DNA from: Neoarius graeffei
Taxonomy: Eukaryota > Chordata > Actinopteri > Siluriformes > Ariidae
NCBI RefSeq assembly: GCF_027579695.1
Contig: NC_083577.1
Span: forward strand, 53,627,283-53,691,282
DNA length: 64,000 nt
Direction of reading: 5' to 3'
Part shown: positions 33,315-43,039 of the stretch, piece by piece
Position numbering within the stretch: the first letter of the stretch is position 1
How the letters are laid out: each line of letters opens with the position of its first letter
Program-made: the position numbers and the translations under genes
Notes under the pieces: model-generated
The model's database searches: none
Told to the model about the DNA's origin: nothing
Seen by the model: the letters and a program-made list of their open reading frames with translations, nothing else

Positions 33315-34975
33315 GTTTGTCTCACTATCCTTGCAAGAACCTTCCATTGACAAAATTATTAATGCAGTTAATTAATACTGGACCTGCATTTAAACCTAAC
33401 CTTAGTAATGAAAAGGAAACTTTTTGGCTCATTCATTCATTTATTGTTTAAAAAAAAATTTCCTTGTGGGGACCATCCAAATCTCCCCACAAGGTTGACA
33501 TTCTCAAAATTTACTATTCTTGTGGGGACATTTGATCTTTAGTAGTGCATAAAACATCAAAGTGCGCACACACACACACACACCTTGGCAGCATATCACA
33601 CAGATGAATCAGCACAATCTCACCATAATCACCTGTGCTACACCTCTCAGATCACAATGACCCTGTGCCCCATGTACATGCCACTGTCCCACGTGCAATG
33701 TTTATTACAAAAACACAGACTTTCGGACCTCACTGCCCATATATCTCAACCAAAAATCTAAAACCACTAGTGAAAATGCTTCTTATTCTTTTCTACTTTA
33801 ATCCAACAAATTTCATGACAAACTATATTATGGACAACAACTTGAGTGAAAAATAGAATCTTTTAATTATTTACATGTATTTCAGTGTCTTGGTATATTT
33901 ATTTATTTTTTTACATCCCCTTTCATGACAACGTGACCTCAGGTTGGCATGGACTCCAAGTTTGTGAAAAACCTTGCGATTCATTTTAGAGTGAATCCAT
34001 CAAAATGTCATCTGAACACATGCTTCAGTAGAAGAGATTAGACATGAGGAACATCTGACCTTTTGGTATAAAGCAGTTAACGTGGTCAATATAGAAAAAT
34101 TTGCTTACATTTAAATAAGGACCTAGAAATAGTGCAGATTCTTGAATATTAAATATTCAAGATATTGAGCATTTTCTTTCTTTTTTTTTTAATTTCAGAA
34201 GACTGAAACATTGTGCTTCTTTCCCATTTTAAATAAAAAAAAAAAAGTTAGATTTTCAAGTGGTCTCACAGACTTTTGGACCCTATATACACTATAAGAG
34301 AGATTTTATTAAATTGTCTGCTTAGCAAAACCACCAACCATGAACAAAGTATTAAAGGCATGTTCAGCCTAAAGAACACTGACTATACTGTACACACTGT
34401 ATATCTGTTCAAACTGACGGACAGAACAAAAATCACTATTTATACCAATGTGAGTTTTTGCTGCAGTCGAAGTAACAAAGTTAGTTTCAGTTCCTAGTTT
34501 CTTCCTGATTTATTTAGCCTGTATAGCCCCTTCGGACATAATGTGTACAATTGTACACATGAAGTTCCATAGCTTCTTTCCTTGTGTCCGAAGGGGTTAT
34601 TTCACTGCCAAAATGTTTACTTTAAGCCACTTCTGACTGGATTGTTTGTAAGTGTAAATAACTTTCGATTACAGCACCATTAAAGAATTTGCAGTGCCAC
34701 TTCACTGCACTGTTGAATGAAAGTTAAGGACCCGTGACTTTCCTTTTCCTTTTACACAAGCTTTACATAACTTTACATAGCTTTTAGACAACCGCTTTAG
34801 ACGGTGGTTTTATCTGATTCTTTAAGACCAAAATCTTTGGAATACGGAAATAACTTCACTGAAGCGACATGCGAAGTGACGAAATGTAACATACAAAAGA
34901 GCTTATAAAACAACCACATACAATAAAATAAAATAAAAAGCCCAAAGGAAATAAACAAGAGCCAAACCTTGACAT
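26178..34975 (-). CDS. Type I membrane protein with one B7/butyrophilin-like Ig V domain (six exons)
   Basis: Coding exons on the minus strand are 34968-34975, 31291-31331, 27631-27951, 27440-27487, 26615-26755 and 26178-26332. All borders are GT-AG; introns after exon 1 and between the others keep one frame, and the sum is 714 nt (237 residues plus TAG). Residues 1-16 form a signal peptide (MSRTAIVVWLLAVSCT). Residues about 20-123 form a V-set domain: B-strand Cys39/Cys41, Trp50 in KLIWQIGEE, NRTKVFL and GNCSLLL as in B7/butyrophilin proteins, and F-strand Cys104, although the usual DxGxYxC is DMQTFTC. A 16-residue stalk with N-glycosylation site NQT precedes a transmembrane helix (about 145-168) and a 69-residue tail with Tyr198 and no ITIM. 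The Ig exon is phase 1-1, as is usual. Role: probably a cell-surface immune ligand or receptor; the ortholog is not identified. No C-set exon is present. Confidence 0.85.
27007..27415 (-). mobile_element. Probable solo LTR in intron 4 of the Ig-domain gene
   Basis: On the minus strand it starts TGTCAGTAAACCTGC, contains CCCCTATTTAAGCC (TATA-like) and a pyrimidine-rich half, and ends near GCCTGTACTCTGACATA. Its edge is only about 25 bp from the exon 4 splice donor. Confidence 0.55.
28372..28747 (+). mobile_element. HE1/V-SINE-like SINE in intron 2 of the Ig-domain gene
   Basis: Full-length copy near consensus, with a (TTA)n microsatellite just before it (28340-28358) and a GATGAGATGAGAT tail. 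TATGTATCAGA before and TATGTATCAGA after it (about 28358-28368 and 28748-28758) form a target duplication. Confidence 0.92.
28772..29449 (+). mobile_element. Solo LTR of a sushi-type Gypsy element, with 30 bp tandem repeats
   Basis: It starts TGTCGTGCTCCGCCCC and ends CACCCATAACA, with near-matching flanks CAATC / CAACC. It shares CACTCCGGA, ATCTCTCACGCCAGC, TATAAATA and CTGCTTTTGGATCCTAT with the 5' LTR of the element at 46432. About eight copies of a 30 bp unit (TTTTCTTGCACTAGCG...) lie at 28979-29225. Confidence 0.85.
29450..30852. other. Intron sequence, no feature beyond a CT repeat
   Basis: Part of intron 2 of the Ig-domain gene. A (CT)n tract lies at about 30697-30728. Nothing else is recognised. 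Confidence 0.5.
30853..31036 (-). mobile_element. Diverged V-SINE-like fragment
   Basis: Minus-strand core and head (ATGGGGGAAACCAGGGCACCC ... CCTTCTTGCTGTGAGGC); the tail half is missing or unrecognisable. It ends about 255 bp from exon 2 of the Ig-domain gene. Confidence 0.75.
32105..32200 (+). mobile_element. V-SINE core fragment
   Basis: TGGAGTTTGCATGTTCTACCC followed by AGGTTAGGTTACCTAGCTACTCTAAACTG is a short diverged copy of the SINE core in intron 1 of the Ig-domain gene. Confidence 0.6.
32387..34916 (+). repeat. Intron-1 segment that has a second, broken copy at 38.3-54.2 kb (copy A)
   Basis: This 2.5 kb stretch lies wholly within intron 1 of the Ig-domain gene. Matching blocks are 38331-38840 (inverted, = 32387-32892), 44990-45543 (= 32897-33440), 46254-46430 (= about 33440-33585), 51045-51083 plus 51433-52096 (= 34120-34780) and 54066-54218 (= 34780-34916). 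Copy A is contiguous, so it gives the unbroken order. CT/CA repeats lie at 33283-33314 and 33570-33585. Confidence 0.85.
34527..34596. repeat. Hairpin-forming inverted repeat
   Basis: CCCCTTCGGACA (34527-34538) pairs with TGTCCGAAGGGG (34585-34596), a perfect 12 bp stem; inside the loop TGTGTACAATTGTACACA is another palindrome. The second copy (about 51799-51868) keeps the stem and has one change in the inner palindrome. Confidence 0.85.
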
Positions 34976-35089
34976 TGCTGTTCTTTTCCGCAGTTTCCTG
35001 CTCTCTGATCTACAGCCCGCCCTGACACTGAGTCATGAGCGCGCGCCTCTCTTCTCTACCTCCACCTCGTGCGTCTCTCGGCCATGCGC

Positions 35090-35110
35090 CCTTTCCTATT
35101 GGTTAGGCCA
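35090..35110 (-). promoter_or_regulatory. CCAAT box upstream of the Ig-domain gene
   Basis: On the minus strand AACCAATAGGAAAGGGCGC places a consensus CCAAT box (35098-35102) about 125 bp upstream of the ATG in exon 1, in GC-rich DNA that contrasts with the AT-rich surroundings. No clear TATA box is seen, which fits a CpG-type promoter. The position is right, but function is inferred. Confidence 0.5.
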
Positions 35111-35276
35111 CTGCACGCGCCGACTGCTACTCCTACTTACGCATTCACGCAGTTATCCACGTGGTAACAGCGCACTGTATAGAGTCATGCAAATACAGAG
35201 CAAGAGCTTCAGTTCATGACTTTATTTATTTTAAAATGTCAAAAGCATGAGATTCGAAATAAAAGATCAGTTGGTG

Positions 35277-35599
35277 GGTGGTGTAGTGGTTAGCGCTGTC
35301 GCCTCACAGCAAGAAGGTCCGGGTTCGTGGCCGGCGAGGGCCTTTCTGTGCGGAGTTTGCATGTTCTCCCCATGTCTGCGTGGGTTTCCTCCGGGTGCTC
35401 GGGTTTCCCCCACAGTCCAAAGACATGCAGGTTAGGTTAACTGGTGACTCTAAATTGACCGTAGGAGTGTGAATGGTTGTCTATGTGTCAGCCCTGTGAT
35501 GACCTGGCGACTTGTCCAGGGTGTACCCTGCCTTTCGCCCATAGTCAGCTGAGATAGGCTCCTGCGACCCTGTAGAACAGGAGAAAGCGGCTAGAGATA
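35277..35599 (+). mobile_element. HE1/V-SINE-like SINE with 11 bp target duplication
   Basis: ATCAGTTGGTG occurs at 35266-35276 and 35600-35610. The insert lacks the first bases of the head and has small deletions, but core and tail (GGCTAGAGATA) are clear. Confidence 0.92.
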
Positions 35600-35696
35600 A
35601 TCAGTTGGTGTATTTCCAAACTTCAATTGTCCAGTTTTGTTGAACCTGTGCCCACTGTAGCCTCAAACCCTTGTTCTTGGCTGACAAAAGTCAAGT

Positions 35697-36042
35697 CATC
35701 TCATTATCTCTAGCCGCTTTATCCTGTTCTACAGGGTCGCAGGCAAGCTGGAGCCTATCCCAGCTGACTACGGGCAAAAGGCAGGGTACACCCTGGACAA
35801 GTCACCAGGTCATCACAGGGCTGACACATAGACGCAGACAACCATTCACACCTACAGTCAATTAAGAGTCATCAGTTAACCTAACCTGCATGTCTTTGGA
35901 CTGTGGGGGAAACCAGAGCACCCAGAGGAAATGGGGAGAACATGCAAACTCCGCACAGAAAGGCCCTCGCCGGCCATGGGATTCAAACCCGGACCTTCTT
36001 GCTGTGAGGCAACAGCACTAACCACTACACCACCGTGCCGCC
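35697..36042 (-). mobile_element. HE1/V-SINE-like SINE inserted in an L2 tail
   Basis: Reverse orientation, full length. On its left AAAAGTCAAGT and on its right CTTTACAGAATTTGAACGAC are parts of one L2 3' end, so the SINE sits within that LINE fragment. Confidence 0.9.
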
Positions 36043-36262
36043 CCTTTACAGAATTTGAACGACTTAAAATATGAGCTTATTTTATCCCTAATCTATCCCC
36101 AATGAGCAAGGCGACGGTGGCAAGGAAAAACTCCCTCAGACGACATGAGGAAGAAACCTTGAGAGGAGCCAGACTCAAAAGGGAACCCATCCTCATTTGG
36201 GCAACAACAGACAACATGACTATAATATTAACAGTCCTAACATAAAGTCAGCTTCATTGATG
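36043..36262 (-). mobile_element. L2-type LINE 3' fragment
   Basis: Matches the minus-strand L2 tail at 23527-24084 (CTATCCCCAATGAGCAAG, CTCCCTCAGACGACATGAGG, GGAACCCATCCTCATTTGGG). No ORF. Confidence 0.85.
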
Positions 36263-36410
36263 CTATAAACAAAAGTGAAACCTGGGGTTGTCATCTGCTA
36301 TTGTGGTCCATCTGACCCAGTGTTTGTGTTGTTGTTGTTGTTGTTGCTTTGTTTCTGAGATGCTTTTTTGCACAGTATGGTTGCAGAGTGCTTATTTGAG
36401 TTACTGTAGA

Positions 36411-36423
36411 CAGGGGCGTAGCT
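36411..36423 (+). repeat. Left terminus of an outer DNA element (CAGGGGCGTAGCT)
   Basis: The 13 bp end is preceded by GTAGA (36406-36410). Its partner CAGGGCCGTAGCT lies at 39154-39166, preceded by TCTAC. The two are in direct orientation now but become inverted, with matching GTAGA target duplications, if 38331-44988 is flipped. The EnSpm-like element lies inside it. Confidence 0.6.
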
Positions 36424-36693
36424 AGGATTTTTCAAAGGGGGAGGGGGGGTCACACACTGACTGGCAGCCTGAGTACATAACCATACACTGTAAACAATTT
36501 TTCTGTAAAATAACAGTAAAGAGCTGGCAGCAGAGACGCCAGCAGTTTACCGTTATTTTAACGGTATTTATATGTAAAATGATTTCATGGTAGAAGGCCA
36601 TAAACCAGAAAAACAGTATGTTTCCGTATTTATATAGATTACGGTAAAGAGCTGTCAGCAGAGGTACCAGTAATATATCATAATTTCACAATG

Positions 36694-36767
36694 ACATTAG
36701 AGTAATAGCCTGTAAACCAGAAATACAGTATACTGTATTTCTGGTTTACAGGCTATTACTCTAATGT
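36694..36767. repeat. Perfect 37 bp-arm palindrome
   Basis: Left arm 36694-36730 (ACATTAGAGTAATAGCC...) and right arm 36731-36767 are exact reverse complements with no spacer. It is subterminal in the EnSpm-like element. Confidence 0.95.
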
Positions 36768-37653
36768 TACTCTATTTCTGTATATTTCTGTATGACACTG
36801 TTAAATGACTTCAGTCTAATACAATAAAAGAATAAATGCAGCGTATTTCTGTGACTATTTGAAATTATGTTTAAGTTGTTTCTACAGACAAGTACAGTAG
36901 ATAATACAATAACTACATTTAGCAGTTACCTAAAATGTCGGTCTTCATTGCAATCAGTACTGGGCAATGTTTTCTGGGCTAAGATATGCATTATTGTGTA
37001 TATCGTGCCAAATAATCAATACAGACTTGGAAAGAATCACAATCAAATACATGTATTTTAAAGAGCAATATATTTTTCCAGTAAACAAAAGTACTGCTAC
37101 TTTCAAAAATGACAAATAAAGAAGGAAGACACTGATTTCTGGCAAACAGAACAGTAGAATAGTGTCTTTAGACTACTGTATGACAAAAAGATTAAATTCT
37201 GTCTTTTTTTTTTAAACATATTGAACATATGCAAAATTTGCAAAATTTGGACAGCAAACTTAAGAACCGTTGCAAATGTGCATTGGCATTTTGAAACTAT
37301 TATAGTATAGCAGAACACTTCAATAATATGCATCAACAAAAACAGGAAAAGGTTGGCATCTCTGCAACAGGAAGGTTGACTTGGAGTTTCTATGAGGTAG
37401 GCTTGTGTTTTTACTTCTTGTGGAACCAGGAGAACATCACTTTGGTAGCTGCTGTTCCTCACTGCAGAATTATTCCAGTGTTACCAATGTCATAGCAACA
37501 ACAACAATCATAATCACAATAATACATAAACTATAAAATTAGGAATGCACAATACACTCTAAACTAGTGCATATGAAGGTAATACCAGTTCTCTTGTGCA
37601 TGTGGCAATGCCAGACTGTCAAAAGAAAGTGCAAGATTATAGAGCTCACCAAT

Positions 37654-38015
37654 CTAAATGAAGTTCCATTCAAAGTCAGCAAGATTCTTCAGTAGCATGG
37701 CAATGTGTGTATTGACTGTAGCAGACTTCTTCTGGACAATCACACCTGTTTTCTTGGAGACAACCTTGCCTCTTTTGGCCTTTGTCCCTCTTTCTGGATT
37801 AATACCGATGAAGCGCCTGAAGTCAAAATAGTATAATATCAGAGTGGCATTGCAACAACATACTGTTTTGTGTACAGTACATTCAATTAAATGCATTGTT
37901 AAATAAATTGTTTTTTATATCTTTCTTCATTGCATAAATAGACTGGACTTGAATAACATATAAAAGTGACATTAAATGGAATTGAAATAAAGCTTTAAGT
38001 CCAGCAAACTACCCA

Positions 38016-38090
<75 letters not shown>

Positions 38091-38304
38091 GAAATGTACA
38101 GTACTAACCATTGTATGCAAAATAATACAAACACATTAATTTAATTGTATATATCCACAATGATGTCAAGGAAAGACAGGATTTTTACCTCTGAATGAAT
38201 TCCAGAGTGCAGGCTGCTTCATGTTGATACTGAAGGTTGAATATGTAGTAGATTGCAAACAGAGCAGCAAGTCCTGTTACAAATGTTGGCGTGATGCCCT
38301 CACA
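37654..38304 (-). pseudogene. C-terminal exons of the SAMD3-like ORF of the EnSpm-like element
   Basis: The exon at 38189-38304 reads CEGITPTFVTGLAALFAIYY...TLEFIQR and ends CAGAG|GTAAAA. The last exon (37654-37816) starts after TTCAG with RFIGINPERGTKAKRGKVV and ends ...LLKNLADFEWNFI and a stop. The junction reads QRRFIGINPE in frame. These residues match the C-terminus of the 'SAMD3-like' proteins found in many fish. The upstream exons lie on the opposite strand at 43020-44987, separated by an inversion, so no continuous transcript can be made. (TG)n repeat at 38019-38089 fills part of the intron. Confidence 0.75.
38019..38089. repeat. (TG)n microsatellite
   Basis: About 35 TG units, in the last intron of the SAMD3-like ORF. 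Confidence 0.97.
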
Positions 38305-38330
38305 CCAACTGAAATGTTGGTGTGATGCCT

Positions 38331-38840
38331 TTGTATTATTCAATACAAAGTGTTTGATTTGACAATACATATGACAAACTGCATACTAAAGTAGGGCATT
38401 TTCCATAACTCACTGCTTATATTACATGAGGCATAATAAACATTTAAATTAAATCAAGCCCACACTCCCTCCTCTGAAAATAACTTTATCTCAAATCAGG
38501 AGAGGCTACATGTTTTTTTTAAACAACAACAACAACAACAACAACAAACGCTTCTCCTAATCACACTGCTTTTCACAAGCTAATATGCAAGCATACTAGC
38601 TTAAGAAATACAGCAACGGTTATGGTCAGCACCGAAACCTTCAGGACAGGTGTAAGGGAGCACCTCAGCTTCTTGGTAATGATGTTGATGGCTAGTGGGC
38701 TGTGGACTGAAATATTTCAGTGTGCCAAATCTGCCAAATATGATTACAGTACATACTGGTGCTGTAATGTGGCAAAGACACATTGATACATCTGCAGCGT
38801 CATCATGCTTTGGTGTCAATTTCTAAAACTAGACAAAACT
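38331..38840 (-). repeat. Copy B of the intron-1 segment, left half (inverted)
   Basis: Reverse complement of 32387-32892. Both copies translate to the same 72-residue frame with a few changes, which is not a gene. It joins the SAMD3-like exon at 38304 through a 26 bp filler. Confidence 0.88.
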
Positions 38841-38841
38841 T

Positions 38842-38950
38842 GATTTTATGCAGCACAATGCATAAAATCATGCAGATAATGGTCAAGAGCTTCAGTTAAT
38901 GTTCACATCAAATGGGGAAAATGCTATCTTTGTAACTTTGGCCATGGCAT
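38842..38950 (-). repeat. About 100 bp repeat flanking copy B (left)
   Basis: GCACAATGCATAAAATCATGC ... GTTCACATCAAATGGGG ... GTAACTTTGGCC is the reverse complement of about 54219-54330, to the right of copy B. In the pre-inversion order the two would be direct repeats around copy B. Confidence 0.75.
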
Positions 38951-40385
38951 GATCGTTGGTGCCAAGTGGACTGTCTGAGTATTTCAGAAACTGACGATCT
39001 GCTAGGATTTTCATGCAAAACAGACTGTAGAGTTTACACAGATTGGTGTGAAAAACAAACAAATCTAATGAGCAACAATTCTGCAAGTGGAAAAGCCTTA
39101 TTGAGAGGACAGAGGAGAATAGCTGGACAGGTTTGAGTTGACAGGAAGTCTACCAGGGCCGTAGCTGGGGGGTCCCGGGGTGCCCGTGACCTCCCATTTT
39201 TTGGACTATACGTTTTTTTTTCAATAACTGCATAAGAATATTAGAAAAGCGCCCACTGTAATCTTTCTAACTTTTTTTTTAAAAACTAGATTGTCACCTC
39301 AGCCTCATTAGGGTTTTTATATCCTTGTATGGACTTCCTGTGGTTTGAGCAAAACCCTAGTTCTGTGCAAGTGCATTACGATCGCACTAGAAAGCATGGT
39401 CAAGCTGTATTGGTTGACTATAGGGTAAGATGTTGAGCTGCTATCCATACACTGCTGGATAAAGCTGATTTGTCGTAATCATTGTCCAACATCTCAACAG
39501 CTCGCAACATGAGATGAAAGAATGATGCAAAGACCGCGTTATTTTCTCAAATGTATTCAATGTATTTTTTCATTTACAAACCTACACTGTAAGCAATTGC
39601 TGTAAATTTACAGACAATTTTCAAAAGTAAAATACTGTTTTCATGTTAAACAGTTAAGTACCGTAATTAAGAAATGCATTGTGGGAATTTTAACTTATAC
39701 ATTTGGACAGAGGCCTTAAAACGGTATGATGCTGTTTTGAATTACAGGACACTGCAGTATTTTTTGGAAACTTTTGTGGAATTAAGAGTGTTGGGGAATT
39801 TGGAGCATGGTCAGGAGTTTGACAACATCTTGAGGCTACTGGTTTTGGTCAATTTTCTTTTACAAAATACAGAAATAATTTGCTATAAACTCCTGGATGG
39901 ACTTCTGGAACCATCATTTGGACAGAGGATTTTCCAGAAGAGGACACACAAGTTAGATGACATGTGCTACACATCATCAAGTGTTCTTCGACACAATTAA
40001 ACGGTAATTAAATCTTATGTTTTCAATGATGCTTATATTGTCTTGCTATTGTCTTGCTAGGGAACATGTATTATCAGTGAGACTTAGATTTCAATAGCCA
40101 AAACAATAGGTTTGGATGTCCATCAGTAGATGCAGCATTGGTCTACGTCTTGCCTGGTGATTAGGATCCATATTGGAACATTGTTAGCTTTATTTTGTTT
40201 TACAGTTATAGCAAGGAAGGCTTTGGACTTTGTGACTGCATTTTATTTACGTAAATCTGTCACTGCATAGCTCACAAAGCCAAGTCTCCTAACTGTTTTA
40301 GAGTCTGTTATGGTGCCAAAAGCAGCCACATAATCAAGGCTAATGCATGTTGATGTCGAGGAAGTAACCATCAGGCAGTAACAAA

Positions 40386-43039
40386 ATGTTCCCTTGTCAG
40401 ATCTGTTGTCATAACTGTGCCACAATAGTGTCATATGTGAGGCACATGAAAATTCATAAAAATACACATAATTTAACTTTTAAGTGTGTTTTGCCAGATT
40501 GCAGTCAGACGTTTCGAAACTTTTCAACGTTTAAGTGTCACACTTACAGACACAGGGCCAGCAGACGTGTAGTTAGGCCAACTTTGCATGGTGTTGAACT
40601 ATCATGTCATGTTGATTTCTGCAGTGCAAGGTGTGAAACTTTGACAATATTTTACTCTCATTTGAAAACACGCATTAGAGAGGGGAAAACAGTTGCTTGT
40701 CCTTATAGACACTGTTGCAAGAGCTTTACAGTTTTGTCAACATTCACCTCACACATGAGTCGGAAACATAAAAATGGTGCTGAGGAAAATTTGTCTGAGT
40801 CTGTTGTGAATCCTGGTGTTTCCCATGACAGGGAACAAGATAACTCTGATATGCAGATTGATAATCCCAGTGATACAGGTGATGAACTAGTGATTTACCC
40901 AGAAATTGCTAATGAATCACAGTTCTTTAAAAATGTTGCCCTTTTTTACTTGAAATTGCAAGCAAAGTTTTTGCTTCCATCCTCTGTGATCCAGACAATT
41001 ATTGAAGATTTTCAGGAAATACATGATATAAGCCAGTCTCATTTGCTTTTCAAACTAAAAGAGAAATTGATTACACTTGGGATTTCTGAAGCTGACACAA
41101 ACAATGTGATTCAAGTCATGAAAACTGAGGATCTCTTTAGGACCTGCAACACTCAGCCACTGAAAACTGATCAGAAAAGAAAAACAGTCTTCAAGAACAG
41201 CTTCAACTACGTTGAACCAGTTCAGATCTGTCTAGGTCAGAATGAGGCAGGTAAAGAGTGTTTTGCCCAGTATATTCCTATTAAACAGACAATTGATTCT
41301 CCCTTACATTGTGAATCAGTGCAGGAACAATATACGCAAGTGCACTCCAGTATTGGTTCTAAGGATGTGTGGGATGGCAAAAATATGGCTGAGAATGTGT
41401 TCTTCCAGACAGAGAGCTCATCACTGGGCTTGATCCTGTATCAGGATACATTTGAAGTGGTAAACCCACTAGGATCTGGAAAGAAAAAGCACAAGATACT
41501 TGCAATGTATCTAACTCTTGCAGATTTAATGCCACACAACAGATCCAGCACTGATCAAATGCAACTTGTTCTTCTCTGTAAAGAACATGATTTTAAGTAT
41601 TTTGGTCAAGACTTGGTTATGGGCACCCTCGTCAATGACCTTAAAGATCTTGAAGTCAATGGTGTTACCCTGTCTGATGGAAAGGTCTACAAGGGAACTG
41701 TGTGTGCCATTGCAGGTGACAACTTGGGGTCACATAACATAGGAGGCTTTGTGGAGAACTTCAGCAGGAGTTCTCACTTCTGCAGATATTGTGATATCAG
41801 CAGAGAAGCACTCCATGCAGATCCTCTTATCCAGGGCACAAAACGCACAGTAGAGTCATACAGTGGTCATGTTCAGAGCAGTGAAGGACAGTCTACATGT
41901 AGCGGAGGTGTTAAATTTGACTCTTTGTTTAACATGCTCAAATACTTCCATGTATGTCAGCCAGGGTTGCCTCCATGCATTGGCCACGATCTTTTTGAAG
42001 GTATTGTATCCTCTGATCTGGCATTGTACATTTTCCATCTTGTTATGGTGGATAAAATGTTTAGCTATCTTGAGTTGAATAGATGAATAAATCAGTTCAA
42101 GTATCTAGGTAGGGATGCTAATAACAAACCATGTGAGGTTAACCCGGAGGGTGGAAAACTTGGGGGACATGCAGTGCAGAACTGGTGTTTGCTGAGAATG
42201 TTGCCTGTTTTAATCGGAGACAAAGTAAAGAATCCAGGTGACAACAACGTATGGCAGTTGGTTTTGTAACTTAGAGAAGTTGTGGACCTCAGTTGTGCAC
42301 CTGCAATTTCAAATGGCCAGATAGCCTACCTAAGAGTTCTGATTGATGAATATTTGCATTGCCGAGTGCAGATCTTTCCTGACAACCCACTGAAGCCCAA
42401 ACATCATTATGTTGGTCATTATCCTGAGCTCATTATCCAGTTTGGTGCCACTGATTCGCCTATGGACTTTAAGATTCGAGAGCAAACACACATATTTTAA
42501 GCAGTGTTTAAGGAAATTGCGCAACTTTAAGAATCCATGTTCTACTCTTGCAGAGAGACATCAGCTTCTGCAGGCCTTTCTGAGTGCTGGTATCTTCTTC
42601 CCTCCAGATGTTTCAGTGGAGAAGGGCACACAGTTTTTCTCAGATGACTACAATGATGCAATCAGAGAGGCTGTTGTGCATCACAATTTTGAGCCCACAA
42701 ACACTCTGATAACCAATGAAGTGACTGTGAAGGGGACAAAATATAGAAAGAACATGCACATTGTGATTGATGACGATGAGGGGCTTGTTACTGGAAAAAA
42801 TCAAATTGATTCTCATTCAGGATTCAGCAGTATATTTTATTGCTGAAAAGTATAAAGCACTGTGTATTCCTGATATGGGTGTTTACAGCCTCACACTGAT
42901 GCAGAGAAATTACTGTTTTATTAATCAGGATAATCTGCTAGATTACTATCCCTTGCCTGAGTACACTGTCCATGGCACACCACTGATAATTCCTCACCAT
43001 TCTTTCCTTCTAGTTCTGAATGATGGCGAACATGAGTGA
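40386..43039 (+). pseudogene. Zinc-finger EnSpm-like transposase ORF (degraded)
   Basis: The ATG at 40386 opens 566 codons. Residues 1-140 hold C2H2-type fingers (FKCVLPDCSQTF...HTYRH; ACPYRHCCKSF...HMSRKH). The middle is an acidic linker. The C-terminal part carries LPPCIGHDLFEGIV, then after a TGA (about 42084; AGA-TGA where Arg-Arg is expected) NQFKYLGRDANNKPCEVNPEGGKLGGHAVQNWC, a TAA near 42266, KPKHHYVGHYPELI, a +1 frameshift near 42447, and LRFESKHTYFKQCLRKLRNFKN. A further frameshift near 42795 precedes LLDYYPLPEYTVHG and the stop at 43037. The family is a multicopy fish transposon protein; I assign it to EnSpm/CACTA from the CACTG ends and the GHDLFEG / HHYLxHYP pattern. I did not locate catalytic acidic residues. 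Confidence 0.7.

Larger units (their letters stand above)
36486..38304 (-). mobile_element. 3' part of a large EnSpm/CACTA-like transposon
   Basis: The terminus CACTGTAAACAATTTTTCTGTAAAATAACAG (read in two halves: CACTGTAAACAA then TTTTTCTGTAAAATAACAG) follows TA at 36484-36485. It matches the other end of the element, CACTGTAAGCAATTGCTGTAAA at 39585. CACTG ends with a 2 bp TA flank fit the CMC (EnSpm/CACTA) group. It carries the last two exons of the SAMD3-like ORF. The piece ends at the inversion breakpoint. Confidence 0.75.
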
